A stretch of DNA of 9,597 nt from Gemmatimonadales bacterium (GTDB taxonomy: Bacteria > Gemmatimonadota > Gemmatimonadetes > Gemmatimonadales > GWC2-71-9), in the NCBI GenBank assembly GCA_030597435.1, contig JAUVRV010000072.1:1-9597 (forward strand), given 5' to 3'. The position numbers were made by a program, and so were the translations under genes. The notes beneath the pieces were generated by a model. That model was not told the DNA's origin. It was given only the letters and a program-made list of their open reading frames with translations, and made no database searches. Of this stretch, positions 1-6,699 are shown piece by piece; positions within the stretch are counted from its first letter, which is position 1, and the number at the start of each line of letters is the position of its first letter.

Positions 1-423
1 CCCCGTACCGCAGGTGAAATACACCAGTCGTTTCGCGTCCTTGCCCGCACCCCACCGCACCTCGGCCAGTGCACATGCAGTCGCGTCGTGCTCGACGCGT
101 GTTGGTACTGCCAGCTTCGCCTCTACTATCTCCCTCAGCGGTACATCGTCCCAGCCGGGCAGGTTGGGCGGTCCCTTGACTATTCCTTTATAGGAGTCAA
201 GCGGCCCGCCGATGGCCACTCCGCCCGCAACACCCCCCTCATGCCGCTCCAGCGTTCCTGTGGCACGCGTCAGGAGATCGTCGAGCATCGGCGCCGACCC
301 TCGGTTTGGCTCTGACGGCCACTCAATCCGCTCGTCGATTTCTCCGGTCACATCACCAATGACGACAGAACAACGCGTACCCCCGATGTTGAGGCCCAGG
401 ATCTTGTCAGTCTGCACTCCCAC
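1..423 (-). CDS. ROK-family sugar kinase, N-terminal part (cut by window edge)
   Basis: The minus strand is open from a GTG at 423 to the left edge, giving 141 residues of the N-terminal ATPase lobe of a ROK (repressor/ORF/kinase) sugar kinase. Visible motifs are the phosphate-binding loop LGLNIGGTR (residues 9-17), GPPNLPGW (84-91), and VEHDATACALAE (110-121) containing the likely catalytic base Asp113. The loop FTCGTG (136-141) lies at the very edge. The family phosphorylates hexoses or amino sugars with ATP in the cytoplasm; the substrate cannot be read here. The first motif has Asn12 where most ROK kinases have Asp. An in-frame TGA, the stop of the upstream isomerase gene, lies just before the GTG, so translation must begin at GTG 423 or GTG 417. 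A GAGG about 10 bases upstream favours 423. The 3-base gap to the isomerase stop implies translational coupling. No helix-turn-helix precedes the kinase domain, so this is a kinase type, not a ROK repressor. Confidence 0.88.
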   Translation of the reverse strand, partial: MGVQTDKILGLNIGGTRCSVVIGDVTGEIDERIEWPSEPNRGSAPMLDDLLTRATGTLERHEGGVAGGVAIGGPLDSYKGIVKGPPNLPGWDDVPLREIVEAKLAVPTRVEHDATACALAEVRWGAGKDAKRLVYFTCGTG

Positions 424-426
424 AGG

Positions 427-1023
427 TCAGGCTGCCTCGCCGAAAAGAGCGTTCTCCACCAACTCACACATGATGTGTCCGGCGGTAATGTGTCCTTCCT
501 GAATGCGGGCCGTGTCATCACTGGGTACCCGCAGGCAATAGTCTACGCCTTCCTTGAGTCTACCTCCACTTGACCCGGTGAATGCAACCGTCACCAACCC
601 CTGCGCTCTTGCGGTATCGAGTGCGCGAATCACATTCTCCGAATTGCCACTCGTTGAGATGCCGATGGCCACATCGCCCGGATGACCCAGTGCTTTGACC
701 TCTCGTTCAAACACCTCGGCAAATGAGTAGTCGTTGGCGACAGCACTCATGGACGAGGTGTTCGTGTTCAATGCCACGGCTGCCAGAGGCCTGCGGTCTT
801 TGTAGAACCGACCGACCAGCTCGGCCGCGATGTGTTGGGCATCGGCGGCACTGCCACCATTACCGAACAGCAGCACCTTGTTCCCTGTGCGGTACGCGTC
901 AACCACGGCCACGGCGATGGATGCAAGGGTCGAGGTGAACTCGTCGTCCCGCCTCATTGCCTCTTTTACACCTGCGCTCTCGGCCAGTCTCGTTTGGATG
1001 AGGTGGATGGATGAGTCGTTCAT
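427..1023 (-). CDS. gmhA: GmhA-type phosphoheptose isomerase (SIS domain)
   Basis: This is a 198-residue single SIS-domain protein, matching the usual GmhA length of about 190-200. GmhA converts sedoheptulose 7-phosphate to D-glycero-D-manno-heptose 7-phosphate, the first step of ADP- or GDP-heptose synthesis for lipopolysaccharide core or other glycans, in the cytoplasm. The phosphate-binding segments GNGGSAADAQH (54-64) and STSGNS (123-128) are present. By alignment with E. coli GmhA, the metal ligands H61, E65, Q172 and H180 correspond to H64, E68, Q175 and H183, and all four are kept. The start was chosen at ATG 1023, not the upstream in-frame ATG at 1086, because GAAGGA lies about 7 bases before it. 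This start also overlaps the stop of the hydrolase gene as ATGA, a classical coupling arrangement. A ROK kinase follows 3 bases after the stop. The SIS family is broad, so a different ketose/aldose phosphate is possible, but the intact metal site favours GmhA. Confidence 0.88.
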   Translation of the reverse strand: MNDSSIHLIQTRLAESAGVKEAMRRDDEFTSTLASIAVAVVDAYRTGNKVLLFGNGGSAADAQHIAAELVGRFYKDRRPLAAVALNTNTSSMSAVANDYSFAEVFEREVKALGHPGDVAIGISTSGNSENVIRALDTARAQGLVTVAFTGSSGGRLKEGVDYCLRVPSDDTARIQEGHITAGHIMCELVENALFGEAA

Positions 1024-2933
1024 TGGAAGTCCTTCATTGGAATCACCACACCAGATGGCCGTACCCGATCCCGATATACCGTCCACACTGGATTGCCCTC
1101 CGCCGGATACCGATCGAAGACTGAACCGTCGTGGCCTGAAAGCGCGATCCGTATCCGGTGTCCTGCCGGAACAAGCACTGATGTATTGAAGAGGCCAAAT
1201 TGGAGCCGGGCAACTTCGCCAGGTACTAGTGGAGTCGCATCATCTTCGTGAAAGGAATGACAGGGTCCCCACACTGGATAGGGCGGGTCCTCATCGCACG
1301 GCTGGCGGTGGATCGCTCGCAGCTGCCCTTCGGTTATGTACCGCACCATCCCGTCAGGGGCGACTATCTCCAAGTACGCAAAGAAGGCGCCATCTTCATG
1401 GGTGGAGGCAACAAGAAGATCCACCTCCACTGCACCCGTGATCTCGATATCCGACTCCAGTGGCTCGGATGTGTACGTGAGAAGCTTGGCATCTTCTGAG
1501 ACGCGGTTGCCGTAGATCACATCGCCGCCACCCAGTTGTGTGTGCCACCGGGTCTTGCTGCCTGTAGTGTGCGTGTAATCCACGGTGTACTCATCGACTG
1601 TCTCACGACCTTTGGGTACATCTCGCACCAGCGCTCCATCAGCACCAAAGTACCACCGCACCGGCGTGAATCCTTCGGGTGGCCAAGAGGTGGTTGTCTT
1701 CCAGCCCTCGTTGAAGGTGTAATAGCGGATCTCACTGATCCCCTCACCAGCTTCGGTTGCATCGTTCTTCACGTAGTGATCGAAGAAGTGCACCAGCATC
1801 TGGTGCTGCTCTGCGTTCGACGGCTCAGTAGGAGCCGTATCGGTTAGGAATGGATCAGTGTGATGTCCCCCTCCGTGGGACCACGGACCTATTACCAGAC
1901 GCACGGGATTGGAGAACGTCGAGAACAGGGCCAGAGCGCCGTTCACCGTACCAGCGTCCATCCAACCGGCCCAAGAGAAGATCGCCGCGCCCGATCGCTC
2001 GATTCCTTCTTTGTATCCATTGATGGAAACACTAGCGACTGTCTCGTTTGACTCCCCGAAGCTCGCGTCGCGATACTGCGCGTCTCGTGCTCCCTGCGCC
2101 ACGTCGGGTGTGTTGTGTTCAGCTAGTGCTTCTTCGTAAAGGCGCTCGCTGTCTGATCCGTCTACTCGCTTCACACCTTTGCTGGTGAGCTTCATGACGG
2201 TGCACTGACTCCTCCCGTTCACCCCCGCGAGACTGCAGATGTCACCGTCGTCCAGATAGCCAACCAGTTCTCCCCAATCCGTGATGAACCCCTGCGCGAA
2301 CACCCCGCCGGGCCAGAGCAGTTGAGACCATGCATCGAAATCAGCGTACTGAGGGGCAATGGCTGTAACCGCAGGATTGGCTGGTGCTGCAGTCATTGCT
2401 GCCGTGTTTCCTTCATACGAGACACCCCACGTGCCTACACGGCCGTTGGACCAAGGTTGCTCGGCAATCCAGCCGGCAACCTCCCCCAAGTCCTCAGCTT
2501 CTTCCCTGCCGAACTCGGTCGGCCGATCGCCAAACGAGGCCCCGCTGCCACGCACGTCAACCAACACCACGGCATAGCCAGCATCGTTGAAGGCCTGGAT
2601 CTCGGGAGAAACCGCGTCTTCGGGCTCCGCGTCGCCGAACTTGATCTGTGCACGTGTCAGGAAACCAACGGGCTGCGCTCGCCAGTACCGGGTTGAACGC
2701 ATCGCGGTGGGGAGCTGCTGGCCAGCTCGGAAATCCTCAGGGAACCACACATCCACTGCTAGCCGCACACCATCTCGCATCTCCACGTATTGGGAGACGT
2801 TTCGTGCAGACCCGCTGGCCAGGACCAACTCGCCGGGGAGATCTACTGACTTGATCGCGATCCAGATGTAGGCAACGGCCATCACTAACAAGGCAAGGAC
2901 GCCGATAGCGACATTGGTGAAGAGGTTACGCAT
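1020..2933 (-). CDS. Membrane-anchored S15/CocE-type alpha/beta hydrolase
   Basis: This 637-residue protein belongs to the X-Pro dipeptidyl-peptidase (S15)/CocE/NonD family of serine hydrolases, which cleave acyl or peptidyl bonds. A hydrophobic helix (about 8-28) directly after Met-Arg suggests an uncleaved membrane anchor with the enzyme in the periplasm. The alpha/beta domain (about 45-395) holds the nucleophile motif GVSYEG with Ser172, the likely acid Asp327 in WAGWMDAG, and the catalytic His353 in GPWSHGGG. The C-terminal part (about 450-635) looks like the family's jelly-roll domain, including VLVPAGHRIRIALSG. All four cysteines lie as two close pairs (233/244 and 546/558), suiting disulfides outside the cytoplasm. 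The ATG at 2933 has AGGAG 5 bases upstream. The stop overlaps the isomerase start by 4 bases (ATGA). It is the first gene after two hairpins, so it probably has its own promoter between about 2934 and 3020. The substrate (peptide, ester or amide) cannot be told from sequence. Confidence 0.9.
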   Translation of the reverse strand: MRNLFTNVAIGVLALLVMAVAYIWIAIKSVDLPGELVLASGSARNVSQYVEMRDGVRLAVDVWFPEDFRAGQQLPTAMRSTRYWRAQPVGFLTRAQIKFGDAEPEDAVSPEIQAFNDAGYAVVLVDVRGSGASFGDRPTEFGREEAEDLGEVAGWIAEQPWSNGRVGTWGVSYEGNTAAMTAAPANPAVTAIAPQYADFDAWSQLLWPGGVFAQGFITDWGELVGYLDDGDICSLAGVNGRSQCTVMKLTSKGVKRVDGSDSERLYEEALAEHNTPDVAQGARDAQYRDASFGESNETVASVSINGYKEGIERSGAAIFSWAGWMDAGTVNGALALFSTFSNPVRLVIGPWSHGGGHHTDPFLTDTAPTEPSNAEQHQMLVHFFDHYVKNDATEAGEGISEIRYYTFNEGWKTTTSWPPEGFTPVRWYFGADGALVRDVPKGRETVDEYTVDYTHTTGSKTRWHTQLGGGDVIYGNRVSEDAKLLTYTSEPLESDIEITGAVEVDLLVASTHEDGAFFAYLEIVAPDGMVRYITEGQLRAIHRQPCDEDPPYPVWGPCHSFHEDDATPLVPGEVARLQFGLFNTSVLVPAGHRIRIALSGHDGSVFDRYPAEGNPVWTVYRDRVRPSGVVIPMKDFQ

Positions 2934-2972
2934 GGGATCTCCTGTGGATTATCACACGGAGTATGAATGATG

Positions 2973-2997
2973 AGAGACCGGTGCACAACCGGTCTCT
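2973..2997. repeat. Perfect inverted repeat (10-bp stem) upstream of the hydrolase gene
   Basis: AGAGACCGGT (2973-2982) and ACCGGTCTCT (2988-2997) form a 10-bp perfect stem with a 5-base loop. It sits about 40 bases upstream of the hydrolase ATG. No U-rich tract follows it on either strand, so it is less convincing as an intrinsic terminator than its neighbour at 3021-3048. It could be an operator or a structured leader element of the hydrolase transcript. Confidence 0.5.
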
Positions 2998-3020
2998 TCA
3001 CAGCTCTACAACAGAAACGA

Positions 3021-3048
3021 GCCGAGGCGGAGAACATGCCGCCTCGGC
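3021..3048 (-). terminator. Probable intrinsic terminator after the DUF6515 gene
   Basis: GCCGAGGCGG (3021-3030) and CCGCCTCGGC (3039-3048) form a GC-rich 10-bp perfect stem with an 8-base loop. Read on the minus strand, the stem is followed by TCGTTTCTGTTGT, a moderately U-rich run. It begins 46 bases past the TAA of the DUF6515-repeat gene, as expected for a terminator of that transcript. The U tract is interrupted, so read-through into the hydrolase operon remains possible. Confidence 0.6.
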
Positions 3049-3094
3049 CGCTTCTTGCCATGGGCTTTCCGTGCTTGTCAGCCCTTCGTCTGCG

Positions 3095-4270
3095 TTAGGT
3101 CGCGGCCTCCAGCTCCACCACTTCGGACCCATCCGGACTGTCAATTACCTCATAGAACGGATTGCCGTCTTCATCTTCCACTTCCTCGAAGAACACCATG
3201 TCGAACTGGTAGAAGGTGCGGCCGTCCTCTTCGATCGTCGTGGTACCTTCGGGCAGCGCGTCGAGTTGGGCACCGATCTCCGGCTCGCCGTTCACGTATC
3301 CCGTCTGTCCGTTCTCTTCGTATTCCACATACAGGTTGAAGTTGACGTAGTAGTAGGTCTCGCCGTCTGCCACGAACGTTACAGCGTCACTCGGGATCGC
3401 ATCGATCTCTTCCTCCGGTGGCGCGGGCTCGACGCGATAGACCTCGCTACCCGCATCGTTCGTGGTCTTGGTGAAATACAGATTGTCGAACTGATACAAT
3501 GGAACCTCGCCCTCGTCGTGAGCAACAGCTTCTTCCGGAATGGCACTCACTTCTGCGCCGACCGGCGGTTCGACAACGACGTACCCTCCTCCCGAGCCCA
3601 CCTGGAAGAACGACCAATCGGCATAATAGTATGTCGCCCCCTCGACCTCGACGGTCTCCGCGCCATCCGGCAAAGCGTCTGTCTCCCAACCCACCGGCGC
3701 CGACGTCAGCACATACACTTCTTCGCCGTCGTGCAAGACCTTGCGATACCACGGGTTCACATGAACGTAGGTCGTCGAGTGGACCACGTAAGTCGTACTG
3801 TTTGACGAGTTCGCGATCGCCACAAACGCGGCCGTGGTGATCAGTACTCTGCCAACCCAAAAACCGCCGTACCAGCGACGGTGCCGCCAATAGCGGTGGT
3901 GCCGCCAGCGGGCACTCCGGTACCGGCGCGAACGATGCACGCGGCGTGACCGATTTCGCGTGCGAGCCCGAGTTGTGCTCCTGTGTCGCGTGGATGTGCG
4001 CCGGGCCGTGTTGCGCGAGCCACTGCGTTGTGCGCTCGAGCGGTTGGATCGAGTCTGCGTCGTCGAGCGGTTGCGGTTGGAGGTTTGCGCACGGTTGGTC
4101 GATCCGGAGCGCGAAGCACTCGACCGGTTCACGCTGGAGCTGGAGCGAGCCGAGCGGCTCCCTCCACCGCCACCGCGACGCTGTGCGTCAGCAATTGCTG
4201 GAAGGATCATCATAGCCCCCTGCGACACGAGCAGGAGGTATGCAATGAGCTTATAGGTATTTCGTTTCAT
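3095..4270 (-). CDS. Exported DUF6515-type repeat protein with Arg-rich N-terminal half
   Basis: This 391-residue protein has a signal peptide (1-29, cleavage likely after ADA). An extremely Arg/Ser/Thr-rich disordered segment (about 31-110) follows, then an Arg/His/Tyr/Trp-rich stretch (111-137) and a hydrophobic stretch (138-153). From about 174 to the end there are four full repeats and one partial repeat of 44-48 residues, of the type found in DUF6515 proteins. Each has the plan Y(Y/F)...Y.V..PP.GA....(L/I)P....V..G..YY, with anchor prolines at 201, 245, 293 and 340. The repeat part is acidic, so charge is sharply separated. The start at ATG 4270 was chosen over an upstream in-frame ATG at 4390 because GAGGAGGAG lies about 8 bases before it, it gives a proper signal peptide, and the longer version would overlap the DUF2092 gene. 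The protein probably resides in the periplasm or at the cell surface. Its function is unknown; binding of an anionic polymer through the basic arm is only a guess. Confidence 0.82.
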   Translation of the reverse strand: MKRNTYKLIAYLLLVSQGAMMILPAIADAQRRGGGGGSRSARSSSSVNRSSASRSGSTNRAQTSNRNRSTTQTRSNRSSAQRSGSRNTARRTSTRHRSTTRARTRNRSRRVHRSRRYRSARWRHHRYWRHRRWYGGFWVGRVLITTAAFVAIANSSNSTTYVVHSTTYVHVNPWYRKVLHDGEEVYVLTSAPVGWETDALPDGAETVEVEGATYYYADWSFFQVGSGGGYVVVEPPVGAEVSAIPEEAVAHDEGEVPLYQFDNLYFTKTTNDAGSEVYRVEPAPPEEEIDAIPSDAVTFVADGETYYYVNFNLYVEYEENGQTGYVNGEPEIGAQLDALPEGTTTIEEDGRTFYQFDMVFFEEVEDEDGNPFYEVIDSPDGSEVVELEAAT

Positions 4271-4293
4271 TCGGGCTCTCCTCCTCAGCGCAG

Positions 4294-5085
4294 TCATCTC
4301 TCGATCACCGGAACGACTTCTATTTGTTCGGCGTCTGGTGGTGGCGTGAACGTAAACAGTGTAGTGCCATCCGTGACCGCAGTCGCCCATTTGCGGAAGC
4401 GGGCTACGTAGGTTGGCTGTCCTTCCTCTTCGGTAAAGACAATAGCCATCTTGGCCAGGAACGGATCGTCTCCCTTCCTAACCCATAACTCGAAATCCAC
4501 GTCGGGTTTTCTCACAGCCACGTGATCGGTCCAGTGTCCTTCCACCCAGGCCTCGCCAACCCACCAGACCGACGTGACATCGTCGCCGAGCCAGATTTCG
4601 GCTGCGTCACCTGCAAGTAGGTCCCGAAACGGCACATCGAGGTCGTACTCGCCCACTATCCGGTCGACCATCTCCGGAATGGTATGCGGGACATCAACCT
4701 GACCCCACACATTGGCCGGTTGTTTGAGCATGGTGAACGTACCATCGGAGAACCAGGCGGAGTCAGTGGTACCGTCGTCATTCAGCGTCACCCAGTGGAG
4801 TTTGTCGGGCCTGTGTATTGCCAGTCGCTGGAGCAAATCGAAGTGCAGTTTCTGTCCTGTTTCCTGCACGGCCTCGTAGCTTACGAGTGCCTCGGTCAGG
4901 AGCACCTGGTGCGACTGCATGAAGTCGATATGGCGCTGGATGACCTCGCGGCCCTCCGGTTCCTGCCAATCCTGATCCGTAAGAGCAGGTGGTGTCCACG
5001 AACGATCGGTCGATTCTTGGTTGCACCCCACAATCCCAGCCAGCACTAGCAGGACCGAGAGGCGAGGGAGAGTATGACGATTCAT
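4294..5085 (-). CDS. DUF2092 family lipoprotein
   Basis: This 263-residue protein looks like the DUF2092 family of predicted periplasmic proteins, whose fold resembles lipoprotein carriers of the LolA/LolB kind. It has a basic n-region (MNRHTLPR), a hydrophobic core and the lipobox IVGC with Cys21; the residue at +2 is Asn, compatible with outer-membrane sorting. Family-like blocks are RRPDKLHW-type (here IHRPDKLHW), a DGTFTMLKQ segment, the DLLAGD region, FELWVRKGDDPFLAKM and the closing FTFTPPPDAEQI. The start at 5085 is preferred over in-frame ATGs at 5100, 5115 and 5163 because it gives a compact lipoprotein signal peptide and has a GAGAG upstream, though that site is weak. It ends 23 bases before the DUF6515-repeat gene, so the two are probably cotranscribed and act together in the envelope. 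The function of the family is not established; lipid or hydrophobic-molecule binding is an inference from fold. Confidence 0.82.
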   Translation of the reverse strand: MNRHTLPRLSVLLVLAGIVGCNQESTDRSWTPPALTDQDWQEPEGREVIQRHIDFMQSHQVLLTEALVSYEAVQETGQKLHFDLLQRLAIHRPDKLHWVTLNDDGTTDSAWFSDGTFTMLKQPANVWGQVDVPHTIPEMVDRIVGEYDLDVPFRDLLAGDAAEIWLGDDVTSVWWVGEAWVEGHWTDHVAVRKPDVDFELWVRKGDDPFLAKMAIVFTEEEGQPTYVARFRKWATAVTDGTTLFTFTPPPDAEQIEVVPVIER

Positions 5086-5179
5086 GACGGGGACTCTCAT
5101 TCGATTGGTTATCATGGGAATATCACTGCTTGGTAGCGTTTTGGCGATCTCGCAACCATCCAACTGCGGATCGCGGGTA

Positions 5180-5224
5180 GATGCAAGGCTCGGCTAATCT
5201 GTCAGTGAACTGATAAATTGCATC
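5180..5224. promoter_or_regulatory. Dyad-symmetric elements upstream of the DUF2092 gene
   Basis: GATGCAA (5180-5186) and TTGCATC (5218-5224) are perfect inverted copies. Between them lies the short palindrome TCAGT-GA-ACTGA (5202-5213). The block sits about 95-140 bases upstream of the DUF2092 start, just after the stop of the phosphodiesterase remnant. Palindromes of this size suit a dimeric regulator, but none can be named and no convincing -35/-10 pair was seen nearby. Chance occurrence is possible. Confidence 0.25.
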
Positions 5225-5235
5225 TCCGTGCTCGA

Positions 5236-5403
5236 CTATCGGAACACCTCCGGCAACACCGTTCCCTGCGAAGAGGCAGGCGGCGTCATGCCGAGCAGTG
5301 AAGCAAGAGTCGGTGCCACATCGGCCGGCTGGATGCGGCGACGGATTACCTGGTTGGGGATGTTGCTCCCCGCACAGCGGACTGCACGCCGCGATCGGAG
5401 GCG
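5236..5403 (-). pseudogene. C-terminal remnant of a type I phosphodiesterase/alkaline phosphatase-superfamily gene
   Basis: About 55 codons ending in TAG at 5236 encode a recognisable tail of the nucleotide pyrophosphatase/PafA-like phosphatase family. The block RRRIQPADVAPTLASLLGM is followed by PP, then GTVLPEVF, matching the usual ending DIAPTLAALLGI.PP...G.VL.E.. of these enzymes. The frame stays open to an ATG at 5493, but that extension lies inside the 3' end of the NmrA-like gene and shows no family resemblance. The catalytic metal-binding domain, normally about 450 residues upstream, is absent. This is therefore a decayed fragment left by a deletion or rearrangement, whose 5' part was replaced by the NmrA-like gene. 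An alternative is a small chance ORF, but the local motif match makes that less likely. Confidence 0.6.
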
Positions 5404-5453
5404 CTCGCCTAGCAATCCACGCCAATCCGCCCCCTCCGCGTCACTCAGCGGCC

Positions 5454-6404
5454 CTATCCTAGCGGAATCCGACTCCCATTCTGTGCCAGCCACGCTTCGA
5501 ACGTCTGAAGTGCGGGGTTGAGGGTACGCGTCTCATCGAGACTGCGCGCCCCACAGAAGTACTCTTCGAAGTCGTGGAAGAACTGAAACATGTTACCCAG
5601 ATCTGCAGCACCGGGGATGTCGAGACTGCGAAACACGTCGAAAGGCACGGCGTTGTAGCTGACATCTTGGCCCAGTGCCTGGGACATCGCAGACGCCATC
5701 TCGGCGCCAGTGAGGTGCTCACCTGCAATGCCCACGGTCTTGCCAATGAACTCGCTTCCCTTCTGGAAGATGCCGTAAGCGCTCTTGCCAATATCCTCAA
5801 CTGCGATCCCCGGTAGCATCTTGTCACCCATCGGCATGTTGAGTACGAGGTTGCCATCTGGCCCTTTTGTTGGACCGGAACCAAAGTGAATGAAGTTGTC
5901 CCAATAAAACGACGTTAGCAGACAAGTGGTCGGAACACCGAACTCCGCGAAGACCGTGTCCGACTCGCCCTTGGCATCGAAATGCGGCACCTTGTACTTG
6001 TCCATCAGCGTTGGCATGCGGTCATCGCTGAGCGGTATCCACTTGCGGGTATCCTCCAGCGTGGACCAAATGACGTGCTGCAAGCCGGCGGCTTTAGCGG
6101 CCTGGGCCATCGCCTTGACCTGTGCACCTTCCTTCTCAGGCGAGAAGTGCTCCCAGAAGAACGTCACGCAGAACGCACCGTACGCACCGGTGAACGCCTG
6201 CTTCAAGCTCTCAACGTCGTCCACGTCGGCCTGAACCACTTCGGCACCCATAGAAGCGAGTTCTTTCGCCTTGTCGGAGTTCACGTTCCTAGTGAGCGCG
6301 CGCACCGAAAATGGGGAGTCCTTGTCACTCAGGATAGCACGTACCAATCCTCCACCCTGCGCACCGGTCGCACCCACAACTGCAATGATCTTCTTGTCAG
6401 CCAT
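5454..6404 (-). CDS. NmrA/HSCARG-like NAD(P)-binding protein
   Basis: This 316-residue atypical short-chain dehydrogenase/reductase resembles human NMRAL1 (HSCARG) and fungal NmrA over its whole length. The N-terminal Rossmann fold has the dinucleotide motif GATGAQGG (11-18), and Arg39 in LTRN is placed to contact the 2'-phosphate of NADP. Family-typical stretches are AEVVQADVDDVESL, VTFFWEHFSPEKE, HFDAKGESD and a C-terminal PGAADLGNMFQFF. The family includes NAD(P) redox sensors and some quinone or aldehyde oxidoreductases. The classical SDR Tyr-x-x-x-Lys pair is not evident, so a sensor or a non-classical reductase is likely. The ATG at 6404 has AGGAG 8 bases upstream. The gene is flanked by about 295 bases of non-coding DNA upstream and a phosphodiesterase remnant downstream, so it appears to be a single-gene unit in the cytoplasm. 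The stop lies near the site where the phosphodiesterase gene was truncated. Confidence 0.92.
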   Translation of the reverse strand: MADKKIIAVVGATGAQGGGLVRAILSDKDSPFSVRALTRNVNSDKAKELASMGAEVVQADVDDVESLKQAFTGAYGAFCVTFFWEHFSPEKEGAQVKAMAQAAKAAGLQHVIWSTLEDTRKWIPLSDDRMPTLMDKYKVPHFDAKGESDTVFAEFGVPTTCLLTSFYWDNFIHFGSGPTKGPDGNLVLNMPMGDKMLPGIAVEDIGKSAYGIFQKGSEFIGKTVGIAGEHLTGAEMASAMSQALGQDVSYNAVPFDVFRSLDIPGAADLGNMFQFFHDFEEYFCGARSLDETRTLNPALQTFEAWLAQNGSRIPLG

Positions 6405-6699
6405 ACGGTTTCTCCTACTCAGTCATGCCACCACCAGGCGGCGGCGCACGGTCGGCACATGTGTGCCCCACGCCAACTCCACGGTAGCGAACGGTTGTCT
6501 CAAGCGACGCCGAGGTCGATTAACCTGGCAGCCTATTTGTGAGTGGAACCACCGTCAGTAGATGCTCTGCGATCGACCGGCTAATCGGCCGATCCGCAGG
6601 CGTTGATGGAGGATCCGTAGCGCCTGTAGGATACTGAACCGTACCCGATCGACGCAACTGCGCCGGGGTTCAGCAATCCCCAGAGCTATGGACCCATGT
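6405..6699. other. Intergenic region between the channel and NmrA-like genes
   Basis: No gene was recognised in this stretch on either strand. It holds several modest inverted repeats. CTGAACC (6634-6640) pairs with GGTTCAG (6667-6673), which on the minus strand lies just past the channel stop. CAGGCG (6597-6602) pairs with CGCCTG (6621-6626). GATCGACCG (6571-6579) pairs with CGGCCGATC (6586-6594) with one mismatch. None has a clear U tract. The region should contain the 3' end of the channel transcript and the promoter of the NmrA-like gene. A TTGAGA is visible on the minus strand (6502-6507), without a good -10 partner. Confidence 0.4.

Noticed and set aside
1024..1086. Longer start for the isomerase at ATG 1086
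   Set aside because: It would add 21 residues inside the hydrolase gene with no ribosome-binding site. The ATG at 1023 has GAAGGA and an ATGA overlap, and gives the normal family length.
4271..4390. Longer start for the DUF6515-repeat gene at ATG 4390
   Set aside because: It would overlap the DUF2092 coding region by about 97 bases and place 40 charged residues before an obvious signal peptide. The ATG at 4270 has a strong GAGGAGGAG site.
2963..4411. Long plus-strand open frames (280 and 142 codons) opposite the DUF6515-repeat gene
   Set aside because: They are antisense shadows created by the repetitive Arg-, Glu- and Tyr-rich codons of the real gene. Their products are Arg/His/Val-rich without any family motif, signal peptide or good ribosome-binding site.
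5123..5425. Minus-strand open frame of 100 codons over the phosphodiesterase remnant in another frame
   Set aside because: The translation has no family features, whereas the competing frame ends in the phosphodiesterase tail motif.
5982..6542. Plus-strand open frame of 186 codons opposite the NmrA-like gene
   Set aside because: It lies almost wholly antisense to a full-length, well-conserved Rossmann-fold protein, and its translation shows no recognisable domain.
6560..6680. tRNA-like look of the inverted repeats in the channel/NmrA intergenic region
   Set aside because: No cloverleaf with a 7-bp acceptor stem, anticodon arm and a proper T loop could be folded; only isolated short stems were found.
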